Source of the DNA: Bufo bufo
Taxonomy: Eukaryota > Chordata > Amphibia > Anura > Bufonidae
Assembly: GCF_905171765.1 (NCBI RefSeq)
Contig: NC_053390.1
Span: 308,392,984-308,456,983 of the forward strand
DNA: 64,000 nucleotides
Direction of reading: 5' to 3'
The notes under the pieces were generated by a model that worked only from the letters and a program-made list of their open reading frames with translations, was not told the DNA's origin and did no database searches. Numbering within the stretch: position 1 is the first letter of the stretch; each line of letters begins with the position of its first letter. Both the position numbers and the translations under genes were made by a program. Shown piece after piece: positions 29,103 through 41,005 of the stretch.

Positions 29103-31641
29103 CAGGGGAGGGCTGGCAGCCGTAGTCCTGGGGGGCAAATCCAGTCAAGTGGCCCATTTTTAGCCCCGCCCATTATTAAAAGCCCCTCCTACATATAATA
29201 GGCCACTCCCAACACACACTGTACAGCTGACATTCTATAGTTGAGGCCTGTCTCTACACATCATACGGAGAGAGGGGAGGGTCTGTCCTGGCTGCACTGC
29301 CTGCTTATATAACAAGCTACAGCCAGGAAGCTCCTCCGCTCTCCTCCCTCCCCTGATCCTGCTCAAGGCTTGTGGTTCCCACCACCATCTGCCACCCGCC
29401 TGTGGCCTGCTGCCCCCTTTCGTCGTCCTCACCCAGCTCTGAATCCTCCTTCTGCAAATGGCAGGGGAGGAGCCGGAGCATCTCCTCTCCTACATAGCGC
29501 CACATACCTCTTACATACAGTGATGTCACCTTTGATGTAGACGTTCTCTTTCCTCATCTTCTCCATTCAGACCAGACCGCCATGATGATTTTTCTGCCAT
29601 CTCCCGTCTCTGCAGAGATTGAGAAACAGACATTAGTTTCCTGCCACCCCCAATACTATACTGCAGAAACAGTCCCCCTGGAAATACTACTACCACACAG
29701 ATAGTGCCCCCTTAAACAATTATTGGCATACAGTGCTCTAAAAAATAACTGCACCCAGACACTAATAGTATAAAGATAATGTCCCCCAAAAATATTTGTG
29801 CTAAGCTGATACTATGCCAGGGTGCCCCCAAAGTAACAGTGCTCCCCAAAATCCCACCAATAGAAATAATTCTCTGCCAGAGCACACTTAGTAGTAATAA
29901 TGCCCCTATAGTGCCCTAGTAATCATGTTCCTCATAGCCCCCCAGTAGTAGTAAAGCTCCCCATAATACCCCCTAGTAGTACTAATTTTCCCTATAATAT
30001 GACAGTACATGAAATACCCCCGCTTAGTGCCCGCAGTTGAGCTAATGTCCCCATAATGTATGCCAGTATAAAATACCCCATATAGTGCCCCAGTAAATGC
30101 CCTCATACTGCTCCTCTCCCCTTTCCCCATAGTGTCCCCCATAATATGCCAGTAAAAAAAATGCCCCTTAGTGGCCCCAGCAGATGCCCCTATAGTGCTC
30201 CTCTCCCCCACAATGTGCCAGTAAAAAAATGCCCCTTCTTAGTGCCACCATATGCCCCATTAGTGCTCCACTCCCCCATAGTGCCCCCAAATAATGCCCC
30301 ATAGTGCCGCTCTCCCCTATAGTGCCTCCCATAATGTGCCAGTAAAAAATGCCCCCTTAGTGCTACCAAATGCCATAGTGCCCCCCCCATAATGTTCCAA
30401 TACAAAAGGCCCCTTTAGAGTCCCCACTTCCCCATAGTGCCCCCAAATAATGCCCCTATAGTTAACACCAGATGCCCCATAGTGCTGCTCTCCCCTATAG
30501 TGCCCCCCAGAATGTGACAATAATAAAAAAAAGCCCCTTTAGAGCCCCAGATACCCCCATAGTGCTCCTCTCCCCCATGGTGCCCACCCATAATGTGCCA
30601 GTAAGAAATGCCCTCATAGTGCCAGCTCCCCTCATAGTGCCAGCTCCCCCCCATAGTGCCAGCTCCCCCCCCCATAGTGCCAGCTACCCCCCCATAGGGC
30701 CAGTTCCTCCATAGTGCCAGCTCCCCCTATAGTGCCAGCTCCCCCTATAGTGCCAGCTCCCCATATAGTGCCAGCTCCCCCTATAGGGCCAACCCCCCCC
30801 CCCCATAGTGCCAGCTCCCCCCCATAGTGCCAGATCCCCCCCCCATAGTGCCAGATCCCCCCCCATAGTGCCAGATCCCCCCCCCATAGTGCCAGCCCCC
30901 CCTATAGTGCAAGCCCCCCCATAGTGCAAGCCCCCCCTATAGTGCCAGATCCCCCCTATAGTGCCAGATCCCCCCCCTATAGTGCCAAATCCCCCCCTAT
31001 AGTGCCAGATCCCCCCCTTAATAGTGCCAGATCCCCCCCATAGTGCCAGATTCCCCCCTATAGTGCCAGATCCCCCCCATAGTGCCAGCTCCCCCTATAG
31101 TGCCCCCATAGTGCTAGCTCCCCCAAAGTGCCAGATCCCCCCCCCATAGTGCCAGATCCCCCCCTATAGTGCCAGATCTCCCCCCCCCATAGTGCCAGAT
31201 CTCCCTCCCCCCCCCCCCATAGTGCCAGCCCCCCGCAAAGAAGAAAAAAAAAACACACTAATACTTACCTCCATCAGCAGCGATGCAAGCCTCTTCCGGC
31301 CTGTGTCCCTGCTGTGTGCTGCCCGGCTCAGGCGGCGCGATGATGACGTCACCACGCCGCCTGAGCCGGCCTCTGATAGGCTGCAGGCATTAGTGCCTGC
31401 GGCCTATCAGAAGAACAGGGGAGGGACACGCCTCTCCCTCCCCTGCCCCACAGCACACAGCACGGCCGCAATTACATCCATGGCCGCGCCGCCTGTGGTG
31501 ATGATCGGCGGTGCGGCCCTGAAGAATAAAAAAAAAAATATATATATATATTATTTTTAAAGACGTGCGGCCCAGCAGCCGTTTATTTAGGGCGGCCTGG
31601 GGGGCAATTGCCTCCCTGCCCCCCGGCCCAGCCCGCCCCTG
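29103..31641. mobile_element. hAT-type non-autonomous element with long tandem array
   Basis: The inverted ends are CAGGGGAGGGCTGG and CCCAGCCCGCCCCTG. An exact 8-bp target duplication, TGTGTAGG, is found at 29095-29102 and 31642-31649, diagnostic of hAT transposition. The left 500 bases and the right 380 are unique sequence; between them a C-rich tandem array fills about 1.5 kb. No transposase is present; long ORFs in the array are compositional. A related element in reverse orientation begins near 50350. Confidence 0.9.
29690..31245. repeat. Tandem array, CCCCATAGTGCCAGAT-type units
   Basis: The units contain CCATAGTGCCAG and a poly-C stretch. They are irregular and longer at the left (units with ATAATGTGCCAGTAAAAAATG, roughly 60-70 bases) and become short, near-uniform 20-27-base units at the right (30600-31210). 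The gradient suggests progressive homogenisation from the right side. The array lies inside the hAT element and ends before its conserved subterminal region at 31250. Confidence 0.85.
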
Positions 31642-31693
31642 TGTGTAGGTAAAAAAAATATATATATTTCTTTCTACCTACTTAGAATCCAGT

Positions 31694-32554
31694 ATGGATC
31701 CAATTGCTGCTTTGTCAAAGCAACTTCAAGGCCTGTCTTGGGAGGTGGCAGGATTGAAGGCGTCGGTCCTCCAGCAACAGCAGCAATTGCAACAGACCGC
31801 AAGCCCAGCGGTTGCTACAGGTAACCAGGTTGTTGCGGAACCCAAGGTTGCTCTTCCTGACAGATTTTCTGGGGGAAGAGACAAATTTGTGACGTTCCGT
31901 GAGGCCTGTAAATTATATTTTAAGCTGCGCCCTTACTCCTCTGGTAATAAAGAACAGCGGGTGGGGGTTGTTATTTCCCTGCTGCAGGGGGACCCCGCAA
32001 TCCTGGGCGTTCTCTTTACCCACTGATTCCCAGGCTCTCCGGTCAGTGGATGAATTTTTTTGGGGCCTTGGGTCTCATATGACGACCCTGACCGAGTCGC
32101 ACTGGCTGAATCAAAATTACGGAGACTCCTACAGGGAGAGCGGCCAGTAGAGGAGTATTGCTCAGAGTTCCGTAGGTGGGCTACGGATACCCAGTGGAAC
32201 GACCCGGCTCTCAGGAGTCAGTTCTGCTCTGGGTTATCCGAAAGGATTAAGGATGCGCTTGCGCTGTATGAGACTCCCTTTTCCCTTGATGCGTTGATGT
32301 CCCTTTCTATCAGAATAGATTGACGTCTTAGGCACAGATTGAAAAATCTGGAGCAATTGGTAACCCCTCCCAAGCAGCAGTTAGTCTGTACGGACTTAGA
32401 TGAGCCTATGCAGCTAGGAGGAACTACTCGTCAGGTCCGTCCTCCTGAGGCTCGCCGTAGGCGTGGGGTTTGTTTTTTCTGTGGGGAGAGGGGTCATTTT
32501 ATTAATGTCTGTCCTTCCTTCCTCAAAAACAAAAGAACGTCGGAAAACTACTAA
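31694..32554 (+). pseudogene. gag: Gypsy B gag, broken
   Basis: ATG at 31694 begins a protein close to Gypsy A gag (same helix, Gln run and RFSGGRDKF). A frame change near 31998 (an extra base by comparison with Gypsy A), another near 32065 and an in-frame TGA near 32322 break it. The C-terminal zinc knuckle CFFCGERGHFINVC is still readable at 32474-32515 and the natural end is TAA at 32552-32554. Confidence 0.88.
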
Positions 32555-32559
32555 CCCCA

Positions 32560-35500
32560 GGCTGTGTGGAGGATGTCAGCCGGGGGGTATTCATTTCCTC
32601 CATACGAACATCGCAATTTGTGTTGCCAGCGGTTGTTTTTTTTTGGCGTTAAGACGGAGACTATTTCTTTTTTTTCTAGACAGTGAGCAGGAGTAAATTT
32701 GATAGATGCCCATTTTGCCTACACTATGGGTTTGTCTCTCTGTACGCTACAGAGACCTATTCCATATTCGCTATTGATTCTGCTCCTCTGTCTCAGAGAA
32801 ACCTCACTCACATTGTCCCATAACTTACACCTTCGGGTAGGGGACCACCATAACGAGTTGCTTTCATGTTATGTTCTGGAGGGGCTTCCCACTCCGGTGG
32901 TGTTGGGTCTTCCCTGGTTGGTAGCGCACAATCCAGTGTTGGATTGGCAGGCCAGGAGATATTGAGTGGAGTGAGCAGTGCAGAGAAAATTGCTTAAATA
33001 GCAATTGCTTAGTCGCCTCCATAGCTACCCTACCCACATTTGTTTCGGACTTTGAGGACGTTTTTTCTGAAAAGGGTTGTCAGAAGTTATCACCTCACCG
33101 TCCTTATGATTGCCCGGTTAACCTGATTCCCGGTGCAAAATTACCCAAGACCAGGTTATATAATCTTTCGGGTCCAGAGAGACAAGCTATGAAAGATTAT
33201 ATCTCCGAGAGCTTGGCTAAGGGACACATCAGACCCTCTTCTTCACCGTAGCATGCAGGGTTTTTTTTCGTTAAAAAGAAAGATGGGGGCCTGCGTCCTT
33301 GCCTAGATTTTCGCGAATTAAACCGGATAACCATCCGAGACCCATACCCTCTTCCTCTCATTCCTGACCTGTTTAATCAGATTGCGGGTGCTAGGTGGTT
33401 CTCCAAACTTGATCTTAGGGGGGCCTACAATCTTATTCGTATCAAGGAAGGGGATGAGTGGAAGACAGCTTTTAACACCCCTGAGGGGCATTATGAAAAT
33501 CTAGTCATGCCCTTCGGTCTGACCAATGCTCCTGCTGTCTTCCAACATTTTGTTAATGACATTTTTAGTTATCTTATCGGCAGGTTTGTGGTGATATACC
33601 TAGATGATATTTTAATTTATTAGTCGGATCTGAAAACACATGAGGTGCATGTCAGACAGGTACTGCAGGTCCTACGGACGAATAAATTATATGCTAAAAT
33701 TGAAAAGTGTGTTTTCGCCGTTCAGGAAATACAGTTCCTAGGTTATTTACTATCTGCTTCAGGTTTCCGTATGGATCCTAGGAAGGTCCAGGCAATTTTA
33801 GATTGGGATCTTCCTGAGAACCTCAAAGCACTGCAACGGTTCTTGGGCTTCGCAAATTTCTATAGAAAATTCATTAAAAATTATTCGGTGATTGTAAAAC
33901 CCCTTACTGACATGACTAGGAAGGGGACTGATTTTTCTAAATGGTCTGACGCCGCTAAAATTGCTTTTTCCTCTCTAAAAGAGAGGTTTACCTCGGCACC
34001 TGTACTAATCCAACCTGATGTCTCCCAGCCTTTTATTGTTGAAGTAGATGTTTCAGAGGTGGGAGTGGGGGCTGTGCTGTCTCAGGGTCCGTCTCCTGGC
34101 AAATGGCGTCCTTGTGCGTTCTTTTCTAAAAAACTATCTGCAGCAGAGAAGAACTATGATATTGGCAATAGGAAACTATTAGCTATTAAACTAGCGGTTG
34201 AAGAATGGCGTCACTTTTTAGAGGGGGCAATCCACCCCGTCACTGTGATTACGGACCACAAAAAACTTCTGTACCTCGAATCAGCTAAGCGTCTCACCCC
34301 TAGACAAGCTAGGTGGTCGCTATTTTTTTACCAGGTTTAACTTTGTTATTACCTATCGTCCTGGGGCAAAAAATACCAAGGCAGATGCACTATCTCGTTG
34401 TTTTCCCTGGAGGGGGGTAATGTGAGTGATCCGTACCCATTCTACAAAGAGGAGTGGTTGTCTCTGTGGTACACTCTGTTCTGGAGGGGAAGTGTTAGAG
34501 GCCCAGGGGGACACCCGGTCTCTTGCCCCTCAGAGAAATTGTTTGTTACCGTTAAACCTGCGTCTCGAATTATTAAAGGAACATCATAATTCGCACTTGC
34601 TGGGCACCCGGTAGTAAAGCAACCTTGGAGCTATTGTCTCGTCGTTTTTGGTGGCCCAGGTGCGTCAGGATGAATGGATTTTGTGTCTTCCCGTTCTAAA
34701 CTTGTGCGCGCGGAAAGTCTTTCATACACGTCCTGCAGGGTCTTTATTGCACTTGTCATTCCCAATAGGCCATGGACACATCTGTCAATGGATTTTATCA
34801 CTGACTTACCTTTGTCTGCGGGTAAAACAGTTATCTTGATAGTATGTGGACAGGTTTAGCAAATATGGTACACCTTCATTGCGTTACCCGCACTACCTAA
34901 TGCTAAGACTCTTGCTCAGGTATTCATCAGTGAAATCGTGAAAGCTTCACGGGGTCCCTTCCGATGTTGTTTTGGATCGGGGAAACCCAGTTTATTTCTA
35001 AATTTTGGAAAGCTTTTTGTTCCCCGTTTCGGGGTAACACTTGTCCTTTTCCTCAGCTTTCCATCCTCAGTCGAATTGGACAGACTGAGCGTACTCAACC
35101 AAAACCTTGAGACATATCTTAAGATGTTTTGTGTCTGAAAACCAAGAGGTGTGGTCATCATATTTACCGTTAGCCGAGTTTGCCATAAATAATCGCCGTC
35201 AGGAATCTACTGGCAAGTCACCATTTCTTGGTGCATATGTTTTCATCCCCAATTCTGTACTTCCAAAGAGGGGGGGTCTTCTGGGGTTCCCGAAGAGGGA
35301 ACGGTTTTCGTCATCTCTTTCTTCTGTATGGCAGAAAGTGCAAGCTATTTGAAAAATATGGGAGGTAAATATAAATGCATGGCGGTCGCCAGGTCCGGAC
35401 CTAGGAGTGAATGACTATGTGTGGTTGTCTACTAGGAATATTAAATTAAAGGTTCCCTCTTGGAAACTGGGTCCTAGGTTCATTGGCCCTTACAAAATAG

Positions 35501-35949
35501 TAGCCATCATTAACCCCGTGGCTTTTCGCCTGGAGCTACCTCAGACTTTTAAAATCCATAACGTCTTCCATAAGTCGTTACTCAAGAAGTATGTTCCACC
35601 TCTAGAACCGTCACCGCTGCCACCTACTCCTGTTGTTGTGGATGGTAATCTAGAGTTTCAAATATCCAAAATTGTTGATTCTCGTCGGGTCCGCCGCTCT
35701 CTTCAATATCTGGTGCATTGGAGGGGTTACGGTCCCGAGGAAAGAATGTGGGTTCCAGCGTCTGAGGTAAACGCTGACAGGTTAGTTCGGGCTTTTCATG
35801 CCTCTCATCCTGAGAGACCTAGTCCTGAGTGTCCGGAGGCCCCTCGTAGAGAGGGGGGTACTGTCACGAGGGTGTCAAGAGCCACGCCTGACTCGCCGTT
35901 ATACCGGGGTCAGGAAGTCCGCAGCGGGTGGCTGCGCGCTCTAGTCTAA
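32560..35949 (+). pseudogene. pol: Gypsy B pol, broken
   Basis: Segments in order are: protease remains around 32690-32965 (the DSG loop is degraded); reverse transcriptase 33050-34000 with a TAG at about 33248 and another at about 33622 just after YLDDILIY; RNase H to 34330, frame-shifted near 34325; integrase 34540-35390 with numerous frame changes and loss of the zinc region; and a chromodomain at 35650-35790 (YLVHWRGYGPEE). The last open segment, 35407-35949, crosses the polypurine tract into the 3' LTR, as in Gypsy A. No function can remain. Confidence 0.9.
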
Positions 35950-36512
35950 AAACAGTGCTGTTTATTAATGGTAGCTTTCTGGGTTTGCTTGCAATCCTTT
36001 TTGGCTCACTCAGGGATCCGTAGCTTCTCCTCAGCTGTTTCTTGTCCAGGCAATCCCAACATCCTTATATTCCCATCTCCTCACTTCTCTGGTTGCCAGA
36101 TATAGAGCTTCCTGCCTGGACTTCTATACTGACCCACTGGAGCTGTGTAGCCGTGTTCCCTGGTTGTTGTTCCAGAACATTACCCTCCGGATCCCTGTTG
36201 GGCCTTGGTGGTCTGCTGTTGTCGCCCACCTGGGATTATATGTTTGTCTGTATTGTCTGTCCTCTCCTTGGTGTTTTCCTCTTAGTGTCAGTGGTGCGGA
36301 CTAGTGATCACACCGCCCCGTTCACTACACAGGGCTCATCTTAGGGAAAGCCAGGGTTTAGGCACGTGATCGGCGTACGGGTGAGGAACCCGTCTAGGGA
36401 CGTCAGGGCAGTCAGGTGCCAGCCGCAAGGTGAGTCAGGGGTCACCATCTTTCCCTCTCCCTTGGACAGGGCCTTCCCATTTCCCTCCCTTTGCGTGACG
36501 CCGGTCATTACA
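35862..36512 (+). repeat. Gypsy B 3' LTR
   Basis: It is preceded by the purine run GAGGGGGGTAC and starts TGTCACGAGG at 35862. It ends CATTACA at 36512, directly before the second GGAAC (36513-36517), after which Gmr1 integrase resumes in the expected place. Confidence 0.92.
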
Positions 36513-36517
36513 GGAAC

Positions 36518-37230
36518 TCTGTAAGTTGCTGCACATAAAACAGCTACGGATGGTCTGGTAGAAAGGTTTAACCAAACAGTAAAAACTATGTTGAAAAGGG
36601 TGGTGGCTAAAGATGGGGAGGACTGGCACCTCCTACTGCCCTATCTCTTGTTGGCAGTGGGAGAGGTGCCCCAGGCCTCTACTAGGTTCTCGCCCTTCGA
36701 ACTGCTATATGTCAGACAACCCTCGCAGTCTCTTGGATGTGGCCAAAGAGGCATGGGAACAACACCCACTCCACATAAAAGTGTAATTGAGTATGTTACC
36801 CAGATGCAAGATCGGATAGAGACAGTGTTGCCTCTTGTTAGCGAGCATATGGAGGCAGCTCAGCGAGCCTAGAGTCGTGTCTATAATCGGCAGGCTCGGG
36901 TCTGGATCTTTAACCCTTGTGATCGGGTTTTGGTTCTGGTGCCGACCATGGTCAGTAAGTTCATGGCTAGGTGGCAGGGGTCCTGCGAGGTACTCCAAAA
37001 AACTGGAGATGTAAATTACAAGGTACACCAGCCAGGGTGGCGAAAGCCAGAGCAGGTTTACCATGTGAATTTACTCAAACCGTGGAAAGATAGGACTTGT
37101 ACAGAAGAAAGCCTGTGGCCGGGTTTTCTAGAGAAGAGGTACCGGCCCCTCTGTCTGATGCAAGAGAGGCGGCTGCCACAGTAAAAATTGCTGACAGCCT
37201 CTCCTCTAAATAGACTTAGGAGGCCAGGGA
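36518..37230 (+). pseudogene. pol: Gmr1-like integrase, C-terminal part, right copy
   Basis: It resumes with the block DGLVERFNQTVKTMLKRVV containing the catalytic Glu, then LLPYLLLAVGEVPQAS and a C-terminal ARWQGSCEV region. A stop near 36870 and a frame change near 36715 break it. It corresponds to 22650-21907 of the left copy and is likewise followed immediately by reverse transcriptase. Confidence 0.82.
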
Positions 37231-38540
37231 GTTCGTTAGTCAGAACACGGATGTGTTCTTGGACCTCCCTGGACGCATTTCCATATCCACCCATGACAGT
37301 GTCACTGAGCCTCAGGCAAAAGTCTGATTAAAACCATACTGGGTACCCAAGGCTCGGCGACAGGCCATATCAGAGGAGTTGCAAGCTAGACGTCATTGAG
37401 GAGTCAAAAGGTGAGTGGGCCAGTCCTATAATATTAATACCCAAGCCGGACGTTGCGGTTTTGTAACGACTTTTGAAAACTTAACGAGGTTTCCAAATTC
37501 GATGCGTAGCCCATGCCCCGGTGGATGAGCTCATCAAGAGGTTAGGACAAGCCCGATATTTTTCTGTTTTGGGCCCCACGAAAGGGTACTGGCAGGTGCC
37601 CTTAATGGAGGCTGCCAAGAGAAAACTGCCTTCATCACGCCAGAGGTCATGTATCAATATAAGGTCCTTACCCTTTGGTCTGCATGGTGCCCCCGCCACT
37701 TTTCAGAAACGAATGGACATCGTGCTTCGACCACATCGTCGGTACGCTTCAGCTTACCTGGACGATATTGTCATCTACAGTACCGAGTGGAAAAGTCACC
37801 TACCCAAAGTGCAGGCTGTAGTGGACTCCCTTCGGAAGCTGGCCTAACCTCTAACCCAAAATAATTAGAAATAGGGTTAGAAGAGACTAAGTACCTTGGG
37901 TATGTCATTGGGCGCAGAGTCATCAAACCCCAAGTGAACAAAATAGAGGCGATACGGAATTGGCCCCGACCTGTCAAAGTAATTCCAAGGAATGGTGGGC
38001 TATTACATGAGGTTTGTTCCCCACTTTGATACTCTAGCCGCGCCCTTGACAGGACTCTTGAAGGAACCCAAGTCAATGATGGTTCGCTGGAGGAGGCTTT
38101 CTCGGGGTCCCCGGTTTGTTGGTGCCGCCCGGACTTCAAAAGGGAGTTATAGTACAGACCGATGCCTCCGAAGTAGGCCTCGGTGCTGTACTGTCTCAGG
38201 AGGTCAACGGGGAGGAGCATCCCATTGTCTTCCTCAGCCATAAGCTAACCCCAGCCGAGACCCGGTATAGTATAGTGGAGAGAGAGTGCCTGGCTATCAT
38301 TGGGCACTCGGTCTCTCTGCTATTATTTATTGGGAGAAATTATGCCGGTGACTGACCACTCCCCTCTCAAGTGGATGAGCCAGGCCAAGGACAGAAATGC
38401 CTGGGTCACCGATGGTTTCTCTCCCTACAAAACTTTACGTTTTCGGTGGAACACAGGGCAGGCCAGTTACAGGGAAACGCGGATGCCTTGTCCGGGTACA
38501 CTGTCTGGCGAGTGTTCACCCACTTAGGGTTGAACAAAGG
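37231..38540 (+). pseudogene. pol: Gmr1-like reverse transcriptase and RNase H, right copy
   Basis: The N-terminal half is badly shifted (37240-37500). Motifs become clear at DELIKRLGQARYFSVL (37524 on), then LPFGLHGAPATFQ and YLDDIVIYS near 37758-37785. RNase H follows at 38140-38290 (VQTDASEVGLGAVLSQ) and again at 38355-38540 with the NADAL block. At 37660-37675 the site that carries the retroposed insert in the left copy is empty. The frame ends just before a polypurine run (about 38536-38547) and the LTR. Confidence 0.82.
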
Positions 38541-38549
38541 GGGGGGGTA

Positions 38550-38963
38550 TGTGACACAGTGAGAGGTTTTGTCTGGGAAAACGGGCTGATTTACAGCCAG
38601 GTGAGGTCAAATACTGGATCTTAAGTGCCGGTCAGGGTTTTGGCAGCACCTGGCTGTCCTTAAATAGGCAGCTGGGCTCAGAAGCCGTGTCTCTGTGTTG
38701 GGATCTGGGAGTCTTGTGTTTGGATGAAGGCTTGGCATGAAAACAGGTTGGTGCTGCTATCAGCAAGGACTCTTTGAGGCAGAATTACCGCATGGTGTGA
38801 ATTACCACCAACACCGCGAAGTGACTTTTTGTTTTAATTATGACTGCTTGTTTTGTCACTTGCCTAAAGTGTGAATAAAACACTGAACTGTTTGATCCAA
38901 AGAACTTGTTGTTGCCTCTATACTGCGTCTGCTAATCCTGTCTACCAGAGCGAAACCCCACAA
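38550..38963 (+). repeat. 3' LTR of right Gmr1-like element, truncated
   Basis: It begins TGTGACACAGTGAGAGG after AAAGGGGGGGGTA. It contains AATAAA at 38875-38880, a plausible polyadenylation signal. It is cut by the hAT element at 38964; the target duplication CCCCACAA belongs to the LTR end. It differs from the LTR of the left copy. Confidence 0.65.
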
Positions 38964-40543
38964 CAGGGTCGGCGTCAGCACCCGGCAAACCCGGGCAAAT
39001 GCCGGGGGCCCACTGCTCCTGAGGGGGCCCACTGAGCTGCTATGAGCACTTCCATCAATACAGATGGACGCCCTCATTGCTGTCGTTTCACTTACGCAGT
39101 ACCGCTCTAGTGTCACATGAGGCTTTTGCAGAGCTTTAGACACGCCCCCTCCTCACTCCATTCAGCAGAGCAGCAGGTTACCTTACCAGCGTCAGACACG
39201 CAGAGTTTGTCAGTGAGTCTGCACTGTGACTGTCTCTTCTCTGTGGGACAGGAGGGGGGGTAACTCTTCGAGCTGCTGCTGGATGCTGCTTCATGCTATT
39301 TAGTTGTTTTACTGCTTCATTAAGCAGTTTGCCTCCAAGACACCTGCCCCCCCCCCATATCCTGTCCTATTCCTCATGGATCCCCTTCTGTCTCTTTTCC
39401 TCCCTCATGTATCCAGAGCTCCTGTTCCACCCTCTTATCTCCTGTTGCTGCCCTGCACAGACCTCCTGCCACTACTTCCTGTATGAATCGCCCTCAGAGC
39501 CCCTTACACCTACTTGCTGTGTTCACCCCTCCTGTCCATACAGGGCCCCTGTCTCACTCCTCTGCCTCTCATTATGGTGGCATCTGAACCACATTCACCA
39601 TATGGACCTTCTAACGTCACAGGGTCATGTGACTGTGCCCCCTACCCCGTACTGTGCCCCTCACCCTTTACTATGCCCCCTTATACCCTGCATTGTGCCC
39701 TCTTACCACACCCTGTACAGTGCCCCTAGTCATTCCCTGTACTGTGCCTACTTATACCCTTTTATCCGGTCACTGTATAGCGGTGTTATCCTGTCACTGT
39801 ACAGAGGTGTTATCCGGTCACTGTATGGCGGTGATATCCAATAACTGTATGGCCATAACTATAACGTATCCCTTTCCCTGCCCACGCCAACTTTTTTAGA
39901 CCTGGCATGAGTGGGAAAAAGATGCAGATTGCGGTGCTAAGGACCTTTGCGCCACAATCTGTGTCAGAAATACGCCTAATATAGATGTATTTCTATGTAT
40001 ATTCTATATAATAAATGACCCCCTAATTGTATTATTATTCAGGGGAAGGGCTAATATCTTTATAGTATATAGATTCTAGTGTATTATACTGTGCCCTGTA
40101 TTTCCCAGTAGATAAATGATCCTTGGAAAACACAGTCCTTACCCCTGACCACCAGGGCCAGGTAGCGCTCTTTCAGTACATGGCGGCCTTCCCTCTCCGC
40201 CCCGCTGCTCCGCTGTGTACTGGTGCTTATTCTGACACTAAGACTGGGTTCACATCCCATTTTTGCCATCCATTTAATGCATACCAAAAATGAATACTTT
40301 AGATGCTACAGATGCTTTAGACTGATGCCGTACAGTGGCGTCTGTTCACCATGCAGTTCCATTGTAAAAAAAAACATATGTTAATGTATGCATTTTTTTA
40401 CTGGACTCTGCAGGATACAAAAACGTGGAGTGCTGCACATTTGTATACAGCAAACCGATAGGAAAAATGTGATGTGAACCCACTGGGAGGCGGGGGGCAT
40501 ACTAAAATTTTCTGTGGGGCCCATGAACCTGGAGCCGGCCCTG
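38964..40543. mobile_element. hAT-type non-autonomous element, 1.58 kb
   Basis: It begins CAGGGTCGG and ends CCGGCCCTG, with an exact 8-bp duplication CCCCACAA at 38956-38963 and 40544-40551. It holds a region of irregular ACTGTGCCCC repeats (39630-39750) and CACTGTATGGCGGTG-like repeats (39770-39850), and a possible small MITE (40242-40485). No transposase is visible. ORFs of up to 183 codons are Cys/Pro/Leu-rich and overlap on several frames, so I do not treat them as genes. Confidence 0.88.
40242..40485. mobile_element. Short MITE with GGGTTCACATC ends
   Basis: Inverted ends GACTGGGTTCACATC and GATGTGAACCCACT face each other across 240 bases. The style resembles Harbinger-type MITEs of this window. 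A clean target duplication is not visible, so the limits are approximate. Confidence 0.45.
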
Positions 40544-40557
40544 CCCCACAATATATA

Positions 40558-40876
40558 CAGGGGCGTAGCTATAGGGGAAGCAGGGGAAGCTGCAGCTTTG
40601 GGGCCCTGACCTAGAAGGGGCCCATCCAGGAGGAGGAGCACTAAAGGATTTGGTCAGGGCCCCCTCAACAGTATTACACAATGAAATTATATACAGTGAC
40701 AGTATAGACAGTGTATAAAACGGATGGAACAGCTGCCGGCCCCGGTCTGAGAGAGCGATCTTTACTAGCCACAGGAATGGGGGCGGCATGAAAGGAAGGA
40801 GTCGCTAAAAAAGTACTGTGGGATGGAGCCCCATTCAAAAATTTGCTGTGGGGCCCAGTCATTTCTAGCTACGCCA

Positions 40877-40879
<3 letters not shown>
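40558..40879. mobile_element. Short hAT-type MITE
   Basis: The ends are CAGGGGCGTAGCTA and TAGCTACGCCACTG. The flanks are AT repeats matching at 7 of 8 positions (40550-40557 and 40880-40887), compatible with an 8-bp duplication in a TA tract. It starts only 14 bases after the previous hAT element ends. Confidence 0.75.
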
Positions 40880-40912
<33 letters not shown>

Positions 40913-41005
40913 TACAGACCAAAAGTTTGGACACACCTTCTCATTCAAACTGTTTTCTTTATTTTCATAACTATGAAGGCATCAAAACTATGAATTAACA
41001 CATGT

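Larger units (their letters stand above)
28424..36512 (+). mobile_element. Gypsy B: decayed chromovirus with nested hAT element
   Basis: LTRs at 28424-29075 and 35862-36512 (652 and 651 bp) begin TGTCACGAGGGTGTCAAGAG and end GGTCATTACA. The target duplication GGAAC flanks the element (28419-28423, 36513-36517). Inside are gag (31694-32554) and pol (about 32560-35949) of the same family as Gypsy A, but with many stops and frame changes. A 2.5-kb hAT element (29103-31641) sits in the leader between the 5' LTR and gag. The LTRs differ from each other at more positions than those of Gypsy A, so this copy is older. Confidence 0.93.
26811..38963 (+). mobile_element. Gmr1-like Gypsy element, right copy (plus strand)
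   Basis: The order is gag (26811-27310), protease (27310-27710), integrase (27711-28423 and 36518-37230), reverse transcriptase and RNase H (37245-38540), then an LTR (38550 onward). This is the same integrase-before-polymerase order as in the left copy. Integrase is split by Gypsy B (28424-36512), marked by a GGAAC duplication at 28419-28423 and 36513-36517. The 5' LTR and gag start are missing at the head-to-head junction. The 3' LTR is cut by a hAT element at 38964. Stops and frame changes are frequent. Confidence 0.85.

Noticed and set aside
30190..31355. Gly/Trp-rich ORFs on the minus strand
   Set aside because: They are translations of the C-rich tandem array inside the hAT element.
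39293..39844. 183-codon ORF on the plus strand
   Set aside because: It lies within a hAT element, is rich in Leu, Ser, Pro and Cys and runs through irregular ACTGTGCCCC repeats. It is not a gene.
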